Below are positions 23,156 to 33,319 of a stretch of DNA of 42,280 nucleotides, in pieces. The notes beneath the pieces were generated by a model that searched no databases, was not told where the DNA came from, and worked only from the letters and a program-made list of their open reading frames with translations. The first letter of the stretch is position 1; every line of letters starts with the position of its first letter. The DNA lies in NCBI GenBank assembly GCA_949502025.1, contig CATBCG010000089.1, positions 1-42,280 of the forward strand. The letters run 5' to 3'. The DNA comes from MGBC131033 sp910585655. Lineage in GTDB: Bacteria; Bacillota; Clostridia; Lachnospirales; Lachnospiraceae. Made by a program: the position numbers and the translations under genes.

Positions 23156-26100
23156 TTCCCGCTTCCCCTTCCCCTTGGTATCTCTATACTTTTTCCAAGC
23201 CCGAACGAATAGATAACGGTTTCTTTTACTGCCTTATGCTCCAGCTGTTCCAAAGCCTGGCGATAATACTCTAGCTGAAGCTGATAGCGGTCAATCAAAC
23301 GCTGTTCTTCGCCCTGCCGGACGGCATCGGTTTTATAATCAAGCAGGACAATCTGACCTTCCTCCTCAAACCAGACGTCAATAATGCCCTGTATCAAAAC
23401 CGTTTCTCTTCCTGCTTCGCTTCCTTCTAAGCTGTCGTAAACCTTAAAAGCCGGAACCCCTAATACAAACGGGCTTTCTCGGTGCAGCAGCCCTTTTTGC
23501 TCCGCCTGACGAATCCGCTCTGCCAACGGATCAGATAAAAACCGTAGCAGCTTTTGCAGATGTAGTGCCTTCTCCTCTTCCTCCGACAGACGCTTTTCCT
23601 GACGCATTCTGCTTAAATACTGCTTCAATTCTTCCTCCGTCCGCACCTCTAAGAGTGGTAACCGCTCCAAAATCCGGTGATACAACGTTCCTCTTGTCAC
23701 GCCTTCTACCTTTTTTTGCTCTGCCGCAAAGGCTGGAATGGTCGGCTCAAAGAAAACCGTATCCTTCCCGACCTGTTCTTCCTGAAAACGGCTTTCCCCT
23801 GCCTCCTCTTCGGATAAATGCAGACGCTTTAGCTCTGTGACCGTCACCTTTCCCTTTAACTCCTGCCAAGCCCTATAGCGGTATTGCCAATGCAGCTCTG
23901 CTTCAATCTTTTCCCAAAGCGGATTCTCCTCCTGCCACTCCGGCAGACTTTTTTTATGTGACTCCTGTGCCAAAATTTCCTGCAGCATCAAGTCTTCCAT
24001 CCGCAGCAGTCGCAAAGCAAAGGAAATCTCGTCTCCCTGTTTCCCGGAAAGCGCGACAGGCATCACCAAATCCAGGTAATTACCTGCTTTCATCACCGAA
24101 AAATCCCCGGACAGTTGACTCCTCCATTTTTCTAACTTTTTCTGCAAATGCTCGACGGCTCCCGTCAAAATCAGCTTCTCCCTCGCTCTGGTAAACGCCA
24201 CATATAACACACGCAGTTCTTCTCCCAGATTATCCCGGATCAACTGTTTTTGCAAAATCTTTTTTGCCAATGTAGGCGCCTTTTGCCGCCGGTCTAAATC
24301 AATATAATCAACGGCAATCCCCAGATCCGGATGCAAGACGACAGACGCCCGGCTGTCCTGCTGGTTAAACGGCTTTGCCATACCTGCTACAAATACGACT
24401 GGAAATTCCAGACCCTTACTTTTGTGGACAGACATAATCCGCACCATATCCAACTCCCCATAGTCCGCTCCGGCTTCTCCGTAATCTACCTCGTATTTAT
24501 GAAGCTTTTCTATATAACGGACAAAATGGAACAGCCCATGATAAGAGGTCTGTTCAAATGCCTGCGCCTTTTGTACCAGCATCGAAAGATTTGCCGCGCG
24601 GGTACGTCCGGCAGGCATCGCAGAAGCATAACGGTAAAATCCTGTTTCTTCCAAAAGAAGGCGGATCATCTCATGTACCGGAGTAAACGTCAACTGATGG
24701 CGTTTCTCCTTTAGCCACTTCAAAAAATCAGCCGCCTTTTGTATCGCCGCCCTTCCGTCCTCTTCTGTGTCGCCGTCCTCCACTGCAAACAGAACCGCTT
24801 CATAAAGCCCGGTCTGTCTCTCCCTTCGATCTGCTATAATCCGCAGCCATGACAACTCCTCCGGCGTCAAGCCGCCGATTGGAGAGAGCAGTACAGAAGC
24901 CAGCGGCAGATCCTGTCTGGGATTGTCCAGCACCCGAAGCAGGTTTAGCAAGACCTGTACCTCCCAGGCGGAAAAATAACCGGAAACCGTATCGCAAATC
25001 GCCGGGATTCCTTCGGATGTCAGAATTCTGACAAAAGACTCGGACCAGCCGCGCATCGTACGAAGCAAAATCACCATATCGCCGTAGGCAAAGCCTTGCT
25101 TGTGCAGCCGTCTCATACGATCTGCTATCAAAAGCGCTTCCTTTTCCCTTGGTCCAAACTCCTCTGCCTTGCTTCCGACCGGTTCTTCTCCTTCCTCGGT
25201 TTCCAAAAGCAAAATCTCCGGCTGCATTTCCTCCTTTTCCTCCAGGGAAAGCTCCGGATAAGAAGCACCTAAATACAAGGCGGCATCCTGGTCATACTCT
25301 ACCCCGCCCAGCGTCCGGTGCATAATCCGCCGGAATACCTGGTTTGTTACATCTAACACCTCCGCCCGGCTGCGGAAATTTTTATGCAGATCGATCTTTT
25401 GGTACTTTGTTTCCTCTTCGTCTGATTCCTCTGTCTTGTCAGGATCTACTTTGTGATAGGACTGATATTTTTCCATAAACAGCTCCGGTCTTGCCTGACG
25501 GAACTTGTAGATACTCTGCTTGACGTCTCCTACCATAAACATGTTCGGGTTTCCTTCGGATTCTTTGGAAATACTGGTCAGTAGCATTTCCTGAATACGG
25601 TTGCTGTCCTGATACTCGTCAATCAAAATCTCTTCATAAAAATCCCGGTACTCGGCGGCTGCCTCTGTCGGATTGCCGTCTGCATCGACTAGCACCTGCA
25701 GCGCCAAATGCTCCAAATCCGAAAAATCCAGCAAATTATTTTTTCGTTTCTTTTCCTGAAAGTGTTTCCGAAACTCTCCTGCCAGCTCTAAAAACATCTG
25801 CACCCCTGGAACAGTATGTTCATAATCCTCCTGCAGCTCCTCTCTATTCTGGAAGAAAAAAGAACTTTGCAGCTCCTTTATTGTCTTTTTCATCTGATCC
25901 CGCAGAGCCTTCACCTGTTCCTTTTTTTCTTCCTGCACCTCCTCCTGTTTTTTCCGGGAGAGCGCCGTAAAAGAGAGATTCTCCAATCGTCTATACATCC
26001 GTTCATAAAACGAAACACCCAAAGTATCTGCCGCTCTCTCCTGATCCATTTCCTTTAGCCAGCTCTCGTCTGCAAGCAGCGCAGCTTCGTAGGCATAAGG

Positions 26101-26841
26101 TCCTCCCGGACTTCGGCAAATACGCAATGCTTCTTCATTCAAAGCCTTCGCCCCTTCTAATAACTGCCCTGCCAGCAAGGAAAGCACGGAAAAAAAGCGA
26201 GTCTGATCCGTATCCTCCCGGTACTCCTTTTGCTGCTGCATAAGCCATCCTTCCGGATCCGGATAGCTTTCCGCAAAGCTATAGAGCTTTATTATCATCT
26301 CTTCTAACGCGGCGTCATTTTTCCCGGAAGCATACATTTCTGCAAACTCCCGAAATTCCGGGCTGTTTTCCTCATAATAATCCTCTAACATCCGTTCACA
26401 GACATCAGCTCTCATCAACAGCAGTTCCGCCTCGTCTGCTACCCGGAAGCCAGGATCCAAATCAATATCATGAAAATGTTCCTCTACTACTCTTTTACAA
26501 AAACTGTCAATTGTACTGATCTGTGCGCTGTGAAGCAAAGTAGCCTGATTCATCAGCCGTTCGCTCTGCTCGGTCTGTTCGGAGCCTTCTATCTGTTCTA
26601 ACGCCTGCTCTAAGGCGTCGCCGATTCGTTCCCGCATCTCCGCTGCCGCTGCTCTTGTAAACGTCACCACCAACAGTCGATCCACGTCTACCGGATGCTC
26701 TGTCTGTGTAATCATTTTTAAAATTCGTTCTACCAGAACCGCCGTTTTTCCGGAGCCTGCCGCTGCCGATACCAATAGATTTCGGTTCCGTAGCCGGATC
26801 ACTTGTTGCTGCTCCGGCGTCCAAATTCGTTCCTTTGCCAT
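23152..26841 (-). CDS. addA: AddA helicase-nuclease subunit
   Basis: A 1229-residue subunit of the AddAB helicase-nuclease, which processes DNA double-strand ends for recombination. It has a UvrD-type superfamily 1 helicase with Walker A AAAGSGKT (26-33), the helicase motifs IDEYQDSN and VGDVKQSIYKFRQA, and MSVHKSKGLEFPVVF. The C-terminal RecB-like nuclease shows VLLDYKTD at 1165-1172 (Asp1168, Lys1170). Length is typical of Firmicutes AddA. It follows addB by nine bases and overlaps hisA by four. Confidence 0.98.
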   Translation of the reverse strand: MAKERIWTPEQQQVIRLRNRNLLVSAAAGSGKTAVLVERILKMITQTEHPVDVDRLLVVTFTRAAAAEMRERIGDALEQALEQIEGSEQTEQSERLMNQATLLHSAQISTIDSFCKRVVEEHFHDIDLDPGFRVADEAELLLMRADVCERMLEDYYEENSPEFREFAEMYASGKNDAALEEMIIKLYSFAESYPDPEGWLMQQQKEYREDTDQTRFFSVLSLLAGQLLEGAKALNEEALRICRSPGGPYAYEAALLADESWLKEMDQERAADTLGVSFYERMYRRLENLSFTALSRKKQEEVQEEKKEQVKALRDQMKKTIKELQSSFFFQNREELQEDYEHTVPGVQMFLELAGEFRKHFQEKKRKNNLLDFSDLEHLALQVLVDADGNPTEAAAEYRDFYEEILIDEYQDSNRIQEMLLTSISKESEGNPNMFMVGDVKQSIYKFRQARPELFMEKYQSYHKVDPDKTEESDEEETKYQKIDLHKNFRSRAEVLDVTNQVFRRIMHRTLGGVEYDQDAALYLGASYPELSLEEKEEMQPEILLLETEEGEEPVGSKAEEFGPREKEALLIADRMRRLHKQGFAYGDMVILLRTMRGWSESFVRILTSEGIPAICDTVSGYFSAWEVQVLLNLLRVLDNPRQDLPLASVLLSPIGGLTPEELSWLRIIADRRERQTGLYEAVLFAVEDGDTEEDGRAAIQKAADFLKWLKEKRHQLTFTPVHEMIRLLLEETGFYRYASAMPAGRTRAANLSMLVQKAQAFEQTSYHGLFHFVRYIEKLHKYEVDYGEAGADYGELDMVRIMSVHKSKGLEFPVVFVAGMAKPFNQQDSRASVVLHPDLGIAVDYIDLDRRQKAPTLAKKILQKQLIRDNLGEELRVLYVAFTRAREKLILTGAVEHLQKKLEKWRSQLSGDFSVMKAGNYLDLVMPVALSGKQGDEISFALRLLRMEDLMLQEILAQESHKKSLPEWQEENPLWEKIEAELHWQYRYRAWQELKGKVTVTELKRLHLSEEEAGESRFQEEQVGKDTVFFEPTIPAFAAEQKKVEGVTRGTLYHRILERLPLLEVRTEEELKQYLSRMRQEKRLSEEEEKALHLQKLLRFLSDPLAERIRQAEQKGLLHRESPFVLGVPAFKVYDSLEGSEAGRETVLIQGIIDVWFEEEGQIVLLDYKTDAVRQGEEQRLIDRYQLQLEYYRQALEQLEHKAVKETVIYSFGLGKSIEIPRGRGSGK

Positions 26842-26850
26842 TTCCTTCTC

Positions 26851-29800
26851 CTATTCCTGATCTGCCTCTGTCCTGGCATCCATCTCGGATAATCCCGCTT
26901 CCTCTGCCTCTAGCTGCCGCCAAATCTCCTGCTCTTCCAGATCCGAAAGCTTTCGGTTCCGGTAGCCCTCCAAACGGCGGTCAAAGCCGCAGATACTATG
27001 GTATTCGCAATAATCACAGCCCGTCTTTTTACCAAGCTGATATGGCATTACCGCAATCATGCCAGATAAAATTTCCTCCTCGGTCTGTTTGATCTGTCCC
27101 TCTGCATGACGCATCAGCAAGCCCATCTGATGCTCGGAAGCCACATGAGACGAAGAAGTATGGACACCCGCCTTGGTAAACGCTACCGGAATGACTACCG
27201 ATTTGGCAGACGGCACCGGATCACCCACCTCGTCCACCAGCGTCCGATCCATCATCCCTTCCACCGAAACATCCTTGTGTACCAGACCATGCAGCGCTAA
27301 CTCCTTTAAAAGCGCGTCCTCTCCGCTCCCCTTTTCCACCAGCGGATCCTGAATATGATAATAAAAAATACCTGCCGGAATCACCAATTTCTGCGGATTC
27401 TCCTGCTCCTCCTGTGCTATCGCAGAACGCAGGTAAACAACAAGCTGCATCCCCAGACCATAATAAAAACGGTTTAAGTCAAAATCCGTGCCGCCTGATT
27501 TATAATCTATAATCCGGACATATTCCTCCCGTCTTCGGGTTCCATCTTCCATCAGACGTTCTCGCTCTGCCGTATCGATCCGATCGATTCGTCCATGGAT
27601 TGCCTTTAGGGAAAAGGTTGTTTCAAATTCCTTTGGCTCAAATTCGCCTAGCTTCACCTGCTCGCAAATTGCCCATACCGTCCGATCCGTAATCCGTTCC
27701 ACCCGATCAATCAACGCCTCCAGTCTATGACTGCTATGCAGCACCCGGTTCCCGTATTCCGCGGTCGCCTCCTCTACACTTTCTTTGACCAGACTTTTCC
27801 GCTCCGGCTCCTCGATGTTTGACCAGAGAATTCCTTGCTCCTTTATTTTTTCAGAAAACCGCCGAATCGCATCGTGGAAAATACTGCCCATATCCGGAAT
27901 ACTGATGGTATATTCCTTTCGCTCTTTCAGGCGCAGACCATAGCTTAAAAAATGGGCAAATGCGCAAGAAGTAAACTGCTCCAAACGGGTTACGCTTCCG
28001 GTAATCTCCCCATACAACGCCTGTGCTACCCTCTTTTGTAGACGGTTTTGCAGTATTTCCGAACGATATCCTCTCATCAGATAGTCATACGCTTGGTATT
28101 CCTGACGATGCTTTTCATAATAAGACCACAGCGCCTCCCATCCTTCTTGTTCCAGGCTATTCGACGTCTGCTCTTCTGATTCCGACAGCTTTCCCTGGAT
28201 TCCCTTTTGCTCTAATCCATAGAGCAGATAATCCAGACCGCCGTCCCTGCGCAGCTCGGAAATCAGCCCCGGTCCCTCCTGTTCCCGGTTGATGACCGTC
28301 AAATCCGGAAAAAGCTGACACAGCTTCCCTATTAGATACGAAGGTCGCAGGCTTTTTCCGTCCATCCCTGTTCTGGCATAGGAAACATAAAGCTGATGTT
28401 CCGGTTTGGTCAAATTCAAATACAGGTAAAACTGCTCCGTATAATTCCGGCTCCTCAACGTAGGCGCCAGTTCTATCGACAGACCGCTTAAAAACTCCCG
28501 ATCCATATCGGTAAGGATTCCTCCGGTGCTGCCGCTCTTTGGTACAATTCCCTCATTCACTCCTACACAAAACAATGCCTTAATATCCTTTAGACGGGTA
28601 CGTTCCAGATCCCCGATCACCACCTGGTCAAAACCCGGCGGAATCACCCCTACTTCTTCCTCTGCAAACCCGGATTCTAAAATCATCCGGTATTCCTCTA
28701 TAGTCAGTTCTTCCTCTCCCAACAGCTCGCTAAGCTTTTCTAGCAGCTCCATCACCAGTCGGTATACCTGGGCATATTCTTTTTCCATCAACAGTCTTCC
28801 CGACTGCTCAAACTCCTGCCGCAGCGCTTCCATCCGCTCTTCTGCCTGATGTGCCGTCAAAAACCGGTATAACGCCATCGTCAAAGACGCTCCATTCGCC
28901 CCCTCTGCCTGAAAAGCCTCTAACAAAGGTGCAAACATCTGCCATACCGTCTGCCGTACTTCCTCTACAACCTGCCTCCGTACTTCCTCAAAGGTCGGCT
29001 CCTCCGACGCCGGTTCCGTCCCTTCTGTCTCTGTCTCTTCTGCCTCATGCCACCCCTCACGGTAGCGGCGTTTCCCTCGGATTCCTCTAGCCAGCAATTC
29101 ATTTTCAAAGACATCTGCCTTGGCTTCTTCTACACCGGACAAACCGCTCCTTAGATAGCGCATCACGCCTTCATAGGCAAAGTCTTGTTCTATGACCGCC
29201 AAAGCCGCCCGGATCAGCTCTACCAAAGGATTTTTCATAATGTCCCGCTTCTGATCCAGAAAATAAAAAACTCCGTTTTTGGAAAACAGTTCAGCCAGCA
29301 GCTCTCCATAAGTTTCCATATCCCCGGTAATCACCGCAATATCCTGGTAGCGGTAATGCTCCTCCCGTACCAGCCTGGCAATCTCCGTCAATACGAACTC
29401 AGCTTCCGTACGTGGATCGCGGCAGGCATACAACAATAATCCGGCTTCCTTTTTGGTCTCCGGTTTCCTTCGATACGGCACTACCGGATAACGAAATAAC
29501 CTTTTTCCCAAATGGCGCAGCTCCGGATGCCCGTGCTTCCAATCCGTATAATAATGCTTTGCCACGATTACTTGTTCCTCTTCTGCCATCTCTATCAGCT
29601 TATGTATTGTTTTTTTACTCAAATGAAACAACCGGAATTCTTCGGTATCCCGATCAAGCGGTTCCTCTTTGTCAATAGAGATCGTTATGACGACATCTTT
29701 CGCCTTTTTCATCAACAACCGCAGCAGTTTATTTTGAGAAGGAGTAAAGCCGGTAAAGCCGTCCAGACAGACCACGCTTCCTTCTACCAGCTTGGAATCC

Positions 29801-30369
29801 GGCAGCACATCGCAGAGTAAATCCATCATTTCCTCCGCTACAATATAGCCGTCCCGCTCCTTATAGCGCTGAAACGCCTGATATACAAGCAAGGTATCTC
29901 CCAGCTTCCGCTCTAAAAGCGGCTTCCGATCCATTCCCTTTAATGCCTCTGCCAGCCGTTCCGGCGTCACACTGTATTGGTACAGCTCAGTCAACAGAGA
30001 CTTTAATTCTTCCACAAAGCCTCGTTTTTTTCCGGTATTTTTAAAATATACCAGCTCTTGATCCAGTCCTGCCAGAAGCCTTCTTAACACCATATTTTTC
30101 CCGGTGTCCTCTAAAACCAGCCGCTCCGGCATTCCCAGCTCTCCAAATATCCGGTATGCCAGACGCAAAAAAGAAAGGACGTCAATGTTGCTGATGCCGC
30201 CCCGTTCATGTGCCAGTACCAAATCCCGCTGCGTCTGCATCGTAAACTGCTCCGGTACGATAACCAGAAAGCGTCCTTCCGGCTCCGCGATGGAACGCCT
30301 AATCAGCTGGTGGTAGAGCTGCCAGGACTTTCCTGAACCCGCTCCCCCTAAAATAAACTGCAACGCCAT
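26851..30369 (-). CDS. addB: AddB ATP-dependent deoxyribonuclease subunit
   Basis: A 1172-residue subunit that pairs with AddA. The N-terminus holds GGAGSGKS (8-15), a P-loop of the inactivated-helicase type. The C-terminal nuclease includes RIIDYKSGG. The iron-sulfur cysteines are present: one in TSCAFAHFLSYG and three in the cluster CDYCEYHSIC (Cys1118, Cys1121, Cys1127). AGGAGGAAGG precedes ATG 30369. It is the first gene of a long minus-strand unit. The upstream gap has structured repeats and no clear promoter was found. Confidence 0.97.
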   Translation of the reverse strand: MALQFILGGAGSGKSWQLYHQLIRRSIAEPEGRFLVIVPEQFTMQTQRDLVLAHERGGISNIDVLSFLRLAYRIFGELGMPERLVLEDTGKNMVLRRLLAGLDQELVYFKNTGKKRGFVEELKSLLTELYQYSVTPERLAEALKGMDRKPLLERKLGDTLLVYQAFQRYKERDGYIVAEEMMDLLCDVLPDSKLVEGSVVCLDGFTGFTPSQNKLLRLLMKKAKDVVITISIDKEEPLDRDTEEFRLFHLSKKTIHKLIEMAEEEQVIVAKHYYTDWKHGHPELRHLGKRLFRYPVVPYRRKPETKKEAGLLLYACRDPRTEAEFVLTEIARLVREEHYRYQDIAVITGDMETYGELLAELFSKNGVFYFLDQKRDIMKNPLVELIRAALAVIEQDFAYEGVMRYLRSGLSGVEEAKADVFENELLARGIRGKRRYREGWHEAEETETEGTEPASEEPTFEEVRRQVVEEVRQTVWQMFAPLLEAFQAEGANGASLTMALYRFLTAHQAEERMEALRQEFEQSGRLLMEKEYAQVYRLVMELLEKLSELLGEEELTIEEYRMILESGFAEEEVGVIPPGFDQVVIGDLERTRLKDIKALFCVGVNEGIVPKSGSTGGILTDMDREFLSGLSIELAPTLRSRNYTEQFYLYLNLTKPEHQLYVSYARTGMDGKSLRPSYLIGKLCQLFPDLTVINREQEGPGLISELRRDGGLDYLLYGLEQKGIQGKLSESEEQTSNSLEQEGWEALWSYYEKHRQEYQAYDYLMRGYRSEILQNRLQKRVAQALYGEITGSVTRLEQFTSCAFAHFLSYGLRLKERKEYTISIPDMGSIFHDAIRRFSEKIKEQGILWSNIEEPERKSLVKESVEEATAEYGNRVLHSSHRLEALIDRVERITDRTVWAICEQVKLGEFEPKEFETTFSLKAIHGRIDRIDTAERERLMEDGTRRREEYVRIIDYKSGGTDFDLNRFYYGLGMQLVVYLRSAIAQEEQENPQKLVIPAGIFYYHIQDPLVEKGSGEDALLKELALHGLVHKDVSVEGMMDRTLVDEVGDPVPSAKSVVIPVAFTKAGVHTSSSHVASEHQMGLLMRHAEGQIKQTEEEILSGMIAVMPYQLGKKTGCDYCEYHSICGFDRRLEGYRNRKLSDLEEQEIWRQLEAEEAGLSEMDARTEADQE

Positions 30370-30393
30370 GTTCCTTCCTCCTATTTAAGTTCC

Positions 30394-30535
30394 GTCTCTT
30401 CACTTCGAGCCGAGCATAGCTCGGCTTCACCCCCTTTTAGGGGGAGAGAAATCCTGCCGCAATAGAACCACGCCCTTCGGGCGCGTCAGTATTTCCTCCC
30501 GGGGGGTGCTTTCGTTCCGAGACTGTTTTTTTCGT
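30394..30535. repeat. GC-rich multi-hairpin array upstream of addB
   Basis: Four hairpins lie in a row: AGCCGAGC/GCTCGGCT (30408-30426), CCCCC/GGGGG (30430-30444), CGCCC/GGGCG (30471-30483) and a CCTCCCGGGGGG core near 30496-30507. A weak outer pair GTCTC (30394-30398)/GAGAC (30519-30523) may enclose them, followed by seven Ts. It lies in the gap between divergent genes, so it would be transcribed only as a leader or from outside. Confidence 0.5.
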
Positions 30536-30595
30536 CTTTCTTTGATGAGCATATTTTCTTTTTATCTTTCATATCCATAATATATCAAAAGCTTT

Positions 30596-30632
30596 GAATG
30601 ATCATACTTTGATAACTCAAAGGGTATCATTC
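30596..30632. other. Long imperfect palindrome before the FMN-bind-like gene
   Basis: The arms GAATGAT...ACTTTGA and TCAAAG...ATCATTC pair over about 16 bases with one bulge and one mismatch around TAAC. It lies 24 bases upstream of ATG 30656, a position suited to an operator or leader hairpin. No consensus promoter was identified with confidence. Confidence 0.4.
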
Positions 30633-30655
30633 GGACAGATTGGATGGGTGATTTT

Positions 30656-31204
30656 ATGGCAAATAAGAAAATTGTCGTGTTAAAGCTCCGGGAATTGATT
30701 TATACCGGAATTTTCCTTTTCTTTGGCGTCCTTTTGGTTCTGCTTTTAGTCGCTATGTTCTCCGGAAAGAAGGACAAAAAGCAGGAGGAGGGCGCCCGGA
30801 CGCCTGGGCAGGAGGCGGGGCGGGATGGTGGTTCGGGGAATTCCGATGCACCGAAGGATTCGGATCGTGCTGATTCTGCCGCTGTTTTCTGTCCTGGTGT
30901 GTATACGACTGATTTTAGCCTGGGCGGAAATACCCTTACCCTACAGCTTCTTGTGGATGCTGATCGGGTCAAGGCGGTCAATCTGCTTTCTCTGGAGGCT
31001 TCTGCAGGCGGTGGTTCGGGAGAGGATTATATCGCTACCATGTACCCTTTGATGAAGCCGGCTTTGGAAGTGATCGAAAGCAGTCTGACCGAAGGAGTTG
31101 CCCTGTCAGACATTACCTTTAGCGTAGAAAACCAGTATACCGGTACGCTGCTGGTGCAAGCCATAGAAGGGCTGTTAGAAAAAGCACAGCTTACTACAGA
31201 CTGA
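30656..31204 (+). CDS. Membrane-anchored protein with FMN-bind-like domain
   Basis: A 182-residue protein. It begins MANKKIVVLKLRELIYTG, has one membrane helix (about 15-37), then a charged low-complexity linker (about 40-78), then a domain of about 100 residues. The domain starts FCPGVYTTDFSLGG and ends FSVENQYTGTLLVQAIEGLL. This order resembles small FMN-binding (FMN_bind) domains, whose ending is SGATxTS...AI; here the flavin-attachment SGATxT motif is replaced by ENQYTG. The role is unknown and flavin binding is doubtful. ATG 30656 is chosen over ATG 30644 because GGGTGAT precedes it. It converges on nadE with an 11-base overlap. Confidence 0.7.
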   Translation: MANKKIVVLKLRELIYTGIFLFFGVLLVLLLVAMFSGKKDKKQEEGARTPGQEAGRDGGSGNSDAPKDSDRADSAAVFCPGVYTTDFSLGGNTLTLQLLVDADRVKAVNLLSLEASAGGGSGEDYIATMYPLMKPALEVIESSLTEGVALSDITFSVENQYTGTLLVQAIEGLLEKAQLTTD

Positions 31205-33161
31205 TATCGCCGATTTTCTCTAACTCCTTTAACCAGATATGGACAGAAGCGTCGGAAGGCATCCTCCAGTCTCCTCTTGGAGAAAGTGCTACGCTTCCGA
31301 CCTTCGGTCCGTCCGGAATACAGGAACGCTTATACTGCTGTGCAAAAAACCGTTTGTAAAAGCTGACCAGCCAGCGGTAAATCGTTTCCTTTTCATATTC
31401 TCCTGCAAACGCCAGGCATGCCAATCGGTAAATTTTCCCAGGTTCAAAGCCATAGCGCATCACATAGTATAAAAAGAAATCATGCAGCTCATAAGGTCCG
31501 ACGATATCCTCTGTTTTCTGAGCAATCTCTCCATGCTCCGGCGGGAGCAGCTCCGGGCTGACCGGAGTATCCAATACGTCAAACAGCACATCTGCCAGTT
31601 CCGGGCTTTCTGCCGTCTCTGCAAAATACAATACCAGATAGCGTACCAATGTCTTTGGCACCGAACAGTTTACCCCATACATCGACATATGGTCACCATT
31701 GTAGGTCGCCCAGCCAAGCGCCAGCTCCGACATATCTCCGGTACCAATCACCAGTCCTCCGGTCTGATTTGCCAAATCCATCAGCACCTGCGTCCGTTCT
31801 CTTGCCTGTCCGTTTTCATAGGTTATGTCATGACAGTCCATATCCTGACCAATATCTTTAAAATGCTGTGTCACCGCCTCCCGGACAGGAATCTCTCGCA
31901 AGGTTACATGAAGTTCTTTTGCCAGATCCACCGCATTTTGATACGTCCGATCTGTGGTTCCAAAGCATGGCATTGTAACTGCTAAAATCTGTTCTCTAGG
32001 CAATCCCAGCAAGTCAAAGGCTTTGCACGTTACAAGCAGCGCCAATGTAGAATCCAGTCCGCCGGAAACGCCGATAACAGCTCCTTTGCAGCCTGTATGC
32101 GCCAGCCGCTTTTTTAACCCCATTGCCTGAATACTGGTAATCTCTTCACAACGTTTATCCCGATCGACCTTTACTCCTGGCACAAAAGGCAGTCGCTCAA
32201 AGCTCCTGGTCAAATCAATTTCCGGCAAGGCAGGAATTTGCCCGTCCTTTGGCAGCTCCCATGGGAAAGCAGCCAGATAATAGTTCTCCCCAAAGGTTCC
32301 CTCAAAACCTGTCATCCTCCGGCGTTCATTTGCCAGCTTGTTGATATCCAGCTCACTGATTACCATTCCATTGGAAAAACGCTTTGCTTCTGCAAGAATA
32401 CTGCCGTTTTCTGCAATCATACTTTGACCGCCGAAAACCAAATCGGTCGTAGATTCTCCCTCTCCTGCCGTCGCATACACATAGCCGCAAATCAGCCGGG
32501 CAGACTGCCCTTTTACAAGCTCTCTCCGGTAGCCTTCCTTCCCCGTCGTTTCGTTGCTTGCAGAGAGATTGCAGATCACCGTCGCGCCGGCAAGAGCATG
32601 ACGGATGCTAGGCGGTTCAGGTACCCAAATATCTTCACAGATTTCTACTGCTATTTTTAGCTCCGGCATTCCCACGCATTCCAGTAAAATATTCGTACCA
32701 AACGGTACTGTAACGAGTTCGCCCCCGCTTTGCAGCCAGGAAAACAAATCGTACCCTTCCAGTCCTTGTGAAAAATGTCTTCCTTCATAAAATTCTGCAT
32801 AGGAAGGGATATTTTTCTTTGGTATAATCCCCAGCAGACGACCGCCAAAAGATGCCGCTGCCACGTTATATAAATTGCCATGGTGCATCAGCGGCAGCCC
32901 AACCAGCACCAGCATATTCAACTCCTTCCCGGCTTCTACAATATCGTTTAACGCTTCCTTTGCTTCCCGCAGCAAAACGTCCTGCAAAAACAGATCCCCG
33001 CAGGTATATCCGGTCAAGCACAATTCCGGAAAAACCGCTATTTTAACCTGTTTTGCTGCGCACTCTTTCATGGCTTCTATAATTTTTGCCTTATTAAATT
33101 CACAATCTGCTACCCTTACATCCGGCGTTACTGCCGCTACCTTAATAAATCCATGCTTCAT
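31194..33161 (-). CDS. nadE: NAD+ synthetase, glutamine-hydrolysing
   Basis: A 655-residue two-domain enzyme that amidates nicotinic acid adenine dinucleotide with glutamine and ATP to give NAD+. The N-terminal nitrilase-like glutaminase has the triad Glu46 (FPELCLTGY), Lys115 (IPKKNIP) and Cys175 (EICEDIW). The C-terminal synthetase carries the ATP-pyrophosphatase loop GVSGGLDSTLAL and later GTGDMSELALGWATY. ATG 33161 follows AGAAAGGAT; the open frame continues to 33284 without a binding site and across the promoter. It has its own promoter, divergent from an acetyltransferase gene. Confidence 0.96.
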   Translation of the reverse strand: MKHGFIKVAAVTPDVRVADCEFNKAKIIEAMKECAAKQVKIAVFPELCLTGYTCGDLFLQDVLLREAKEALNDIVEAGKELNMLVLVGLPLMHHGNLYNVAAASFGGRLLGIIPKKNIPSYAEFYEGRHFSQGLEGYDLFSWLQSGGELVTVPFGTNILLECVGMPELKIAVEICEDIWVPEPPSIRHALAGATVICNLSASNETTGKEGYRRELVKGQSARLICGYVYATAGEGESTTDLVFGGQSMIAENGSILAEAKRFSNGMVISELDINKLANERRRMTGFEGTFGENYYLAAFPWELPKDGQIPALPEIDLTRSFERLPFVPGVKVDRDKRCEEITSIQAMGLKKRLAHTGCKGAVIGVSGGLDSTLALLVTCKAFDLLGLPREQILAVTMPCFGTTDRTYQNAVDLAKELHVTLREIPVREAVTQHFKDIGQDMDCHDITYENGQARERTQVLMDLANQTGGLVIGTGDMSELALGWATYNGDHMSMYGVNCSVPKTLVRYLVLYFAETAESPELADVLFDVLDTPVSPELLPPEHGEIAQKTEDIVGPYELHDFFLYYVMRYGFEPGKIYRLACLAFAGEYEKETIYRWLVSFYKRFFAQQYKRSCIPDGPKVGSVALSPRGDWRMPSDASVHIWLKELEKIGDISL

Positions 33162-33203
33162 CGTTTTATCCTTTCTTGGAACAACCCTTTTTATGCTTTT
33201 TAT

Positions 33204-33232
33204 AGAATAACATTCCAGAACAAAAAGATCAA
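33204..33232 (-). promoter_or_regulatory. Promoter of nadE
   Basis: On the minus strand TTGATC (33232-33227), a 17-base spacer and TATTCT (33209-33204) precede the nadE start by about 45 bases. No NrtR or NiaR operator was recognised by eye. Confidence 0.6.
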
Positions 33233-33249
33233 GAATCCCGAATCTAAAA

Positions 33250-33278
33250 TTGAAAAAGGAATCGCCGCATGTTATAAT
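33250..33278 (+). promoter_or_regulatory. Promoter of the divergent GNAT gene
   Basis: TTGAAA (33250-33255), a 17-base spacer and TATAAT (33273-33278) lie about 40 bases before ATG 33320. It points away from the nadE promoter. Confidence 0.8.
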
Positions 33279-33319
33279 AAGCAAGAACTATTCTAAAACA
33301 AGATCGCGAGGTGTTTTTT

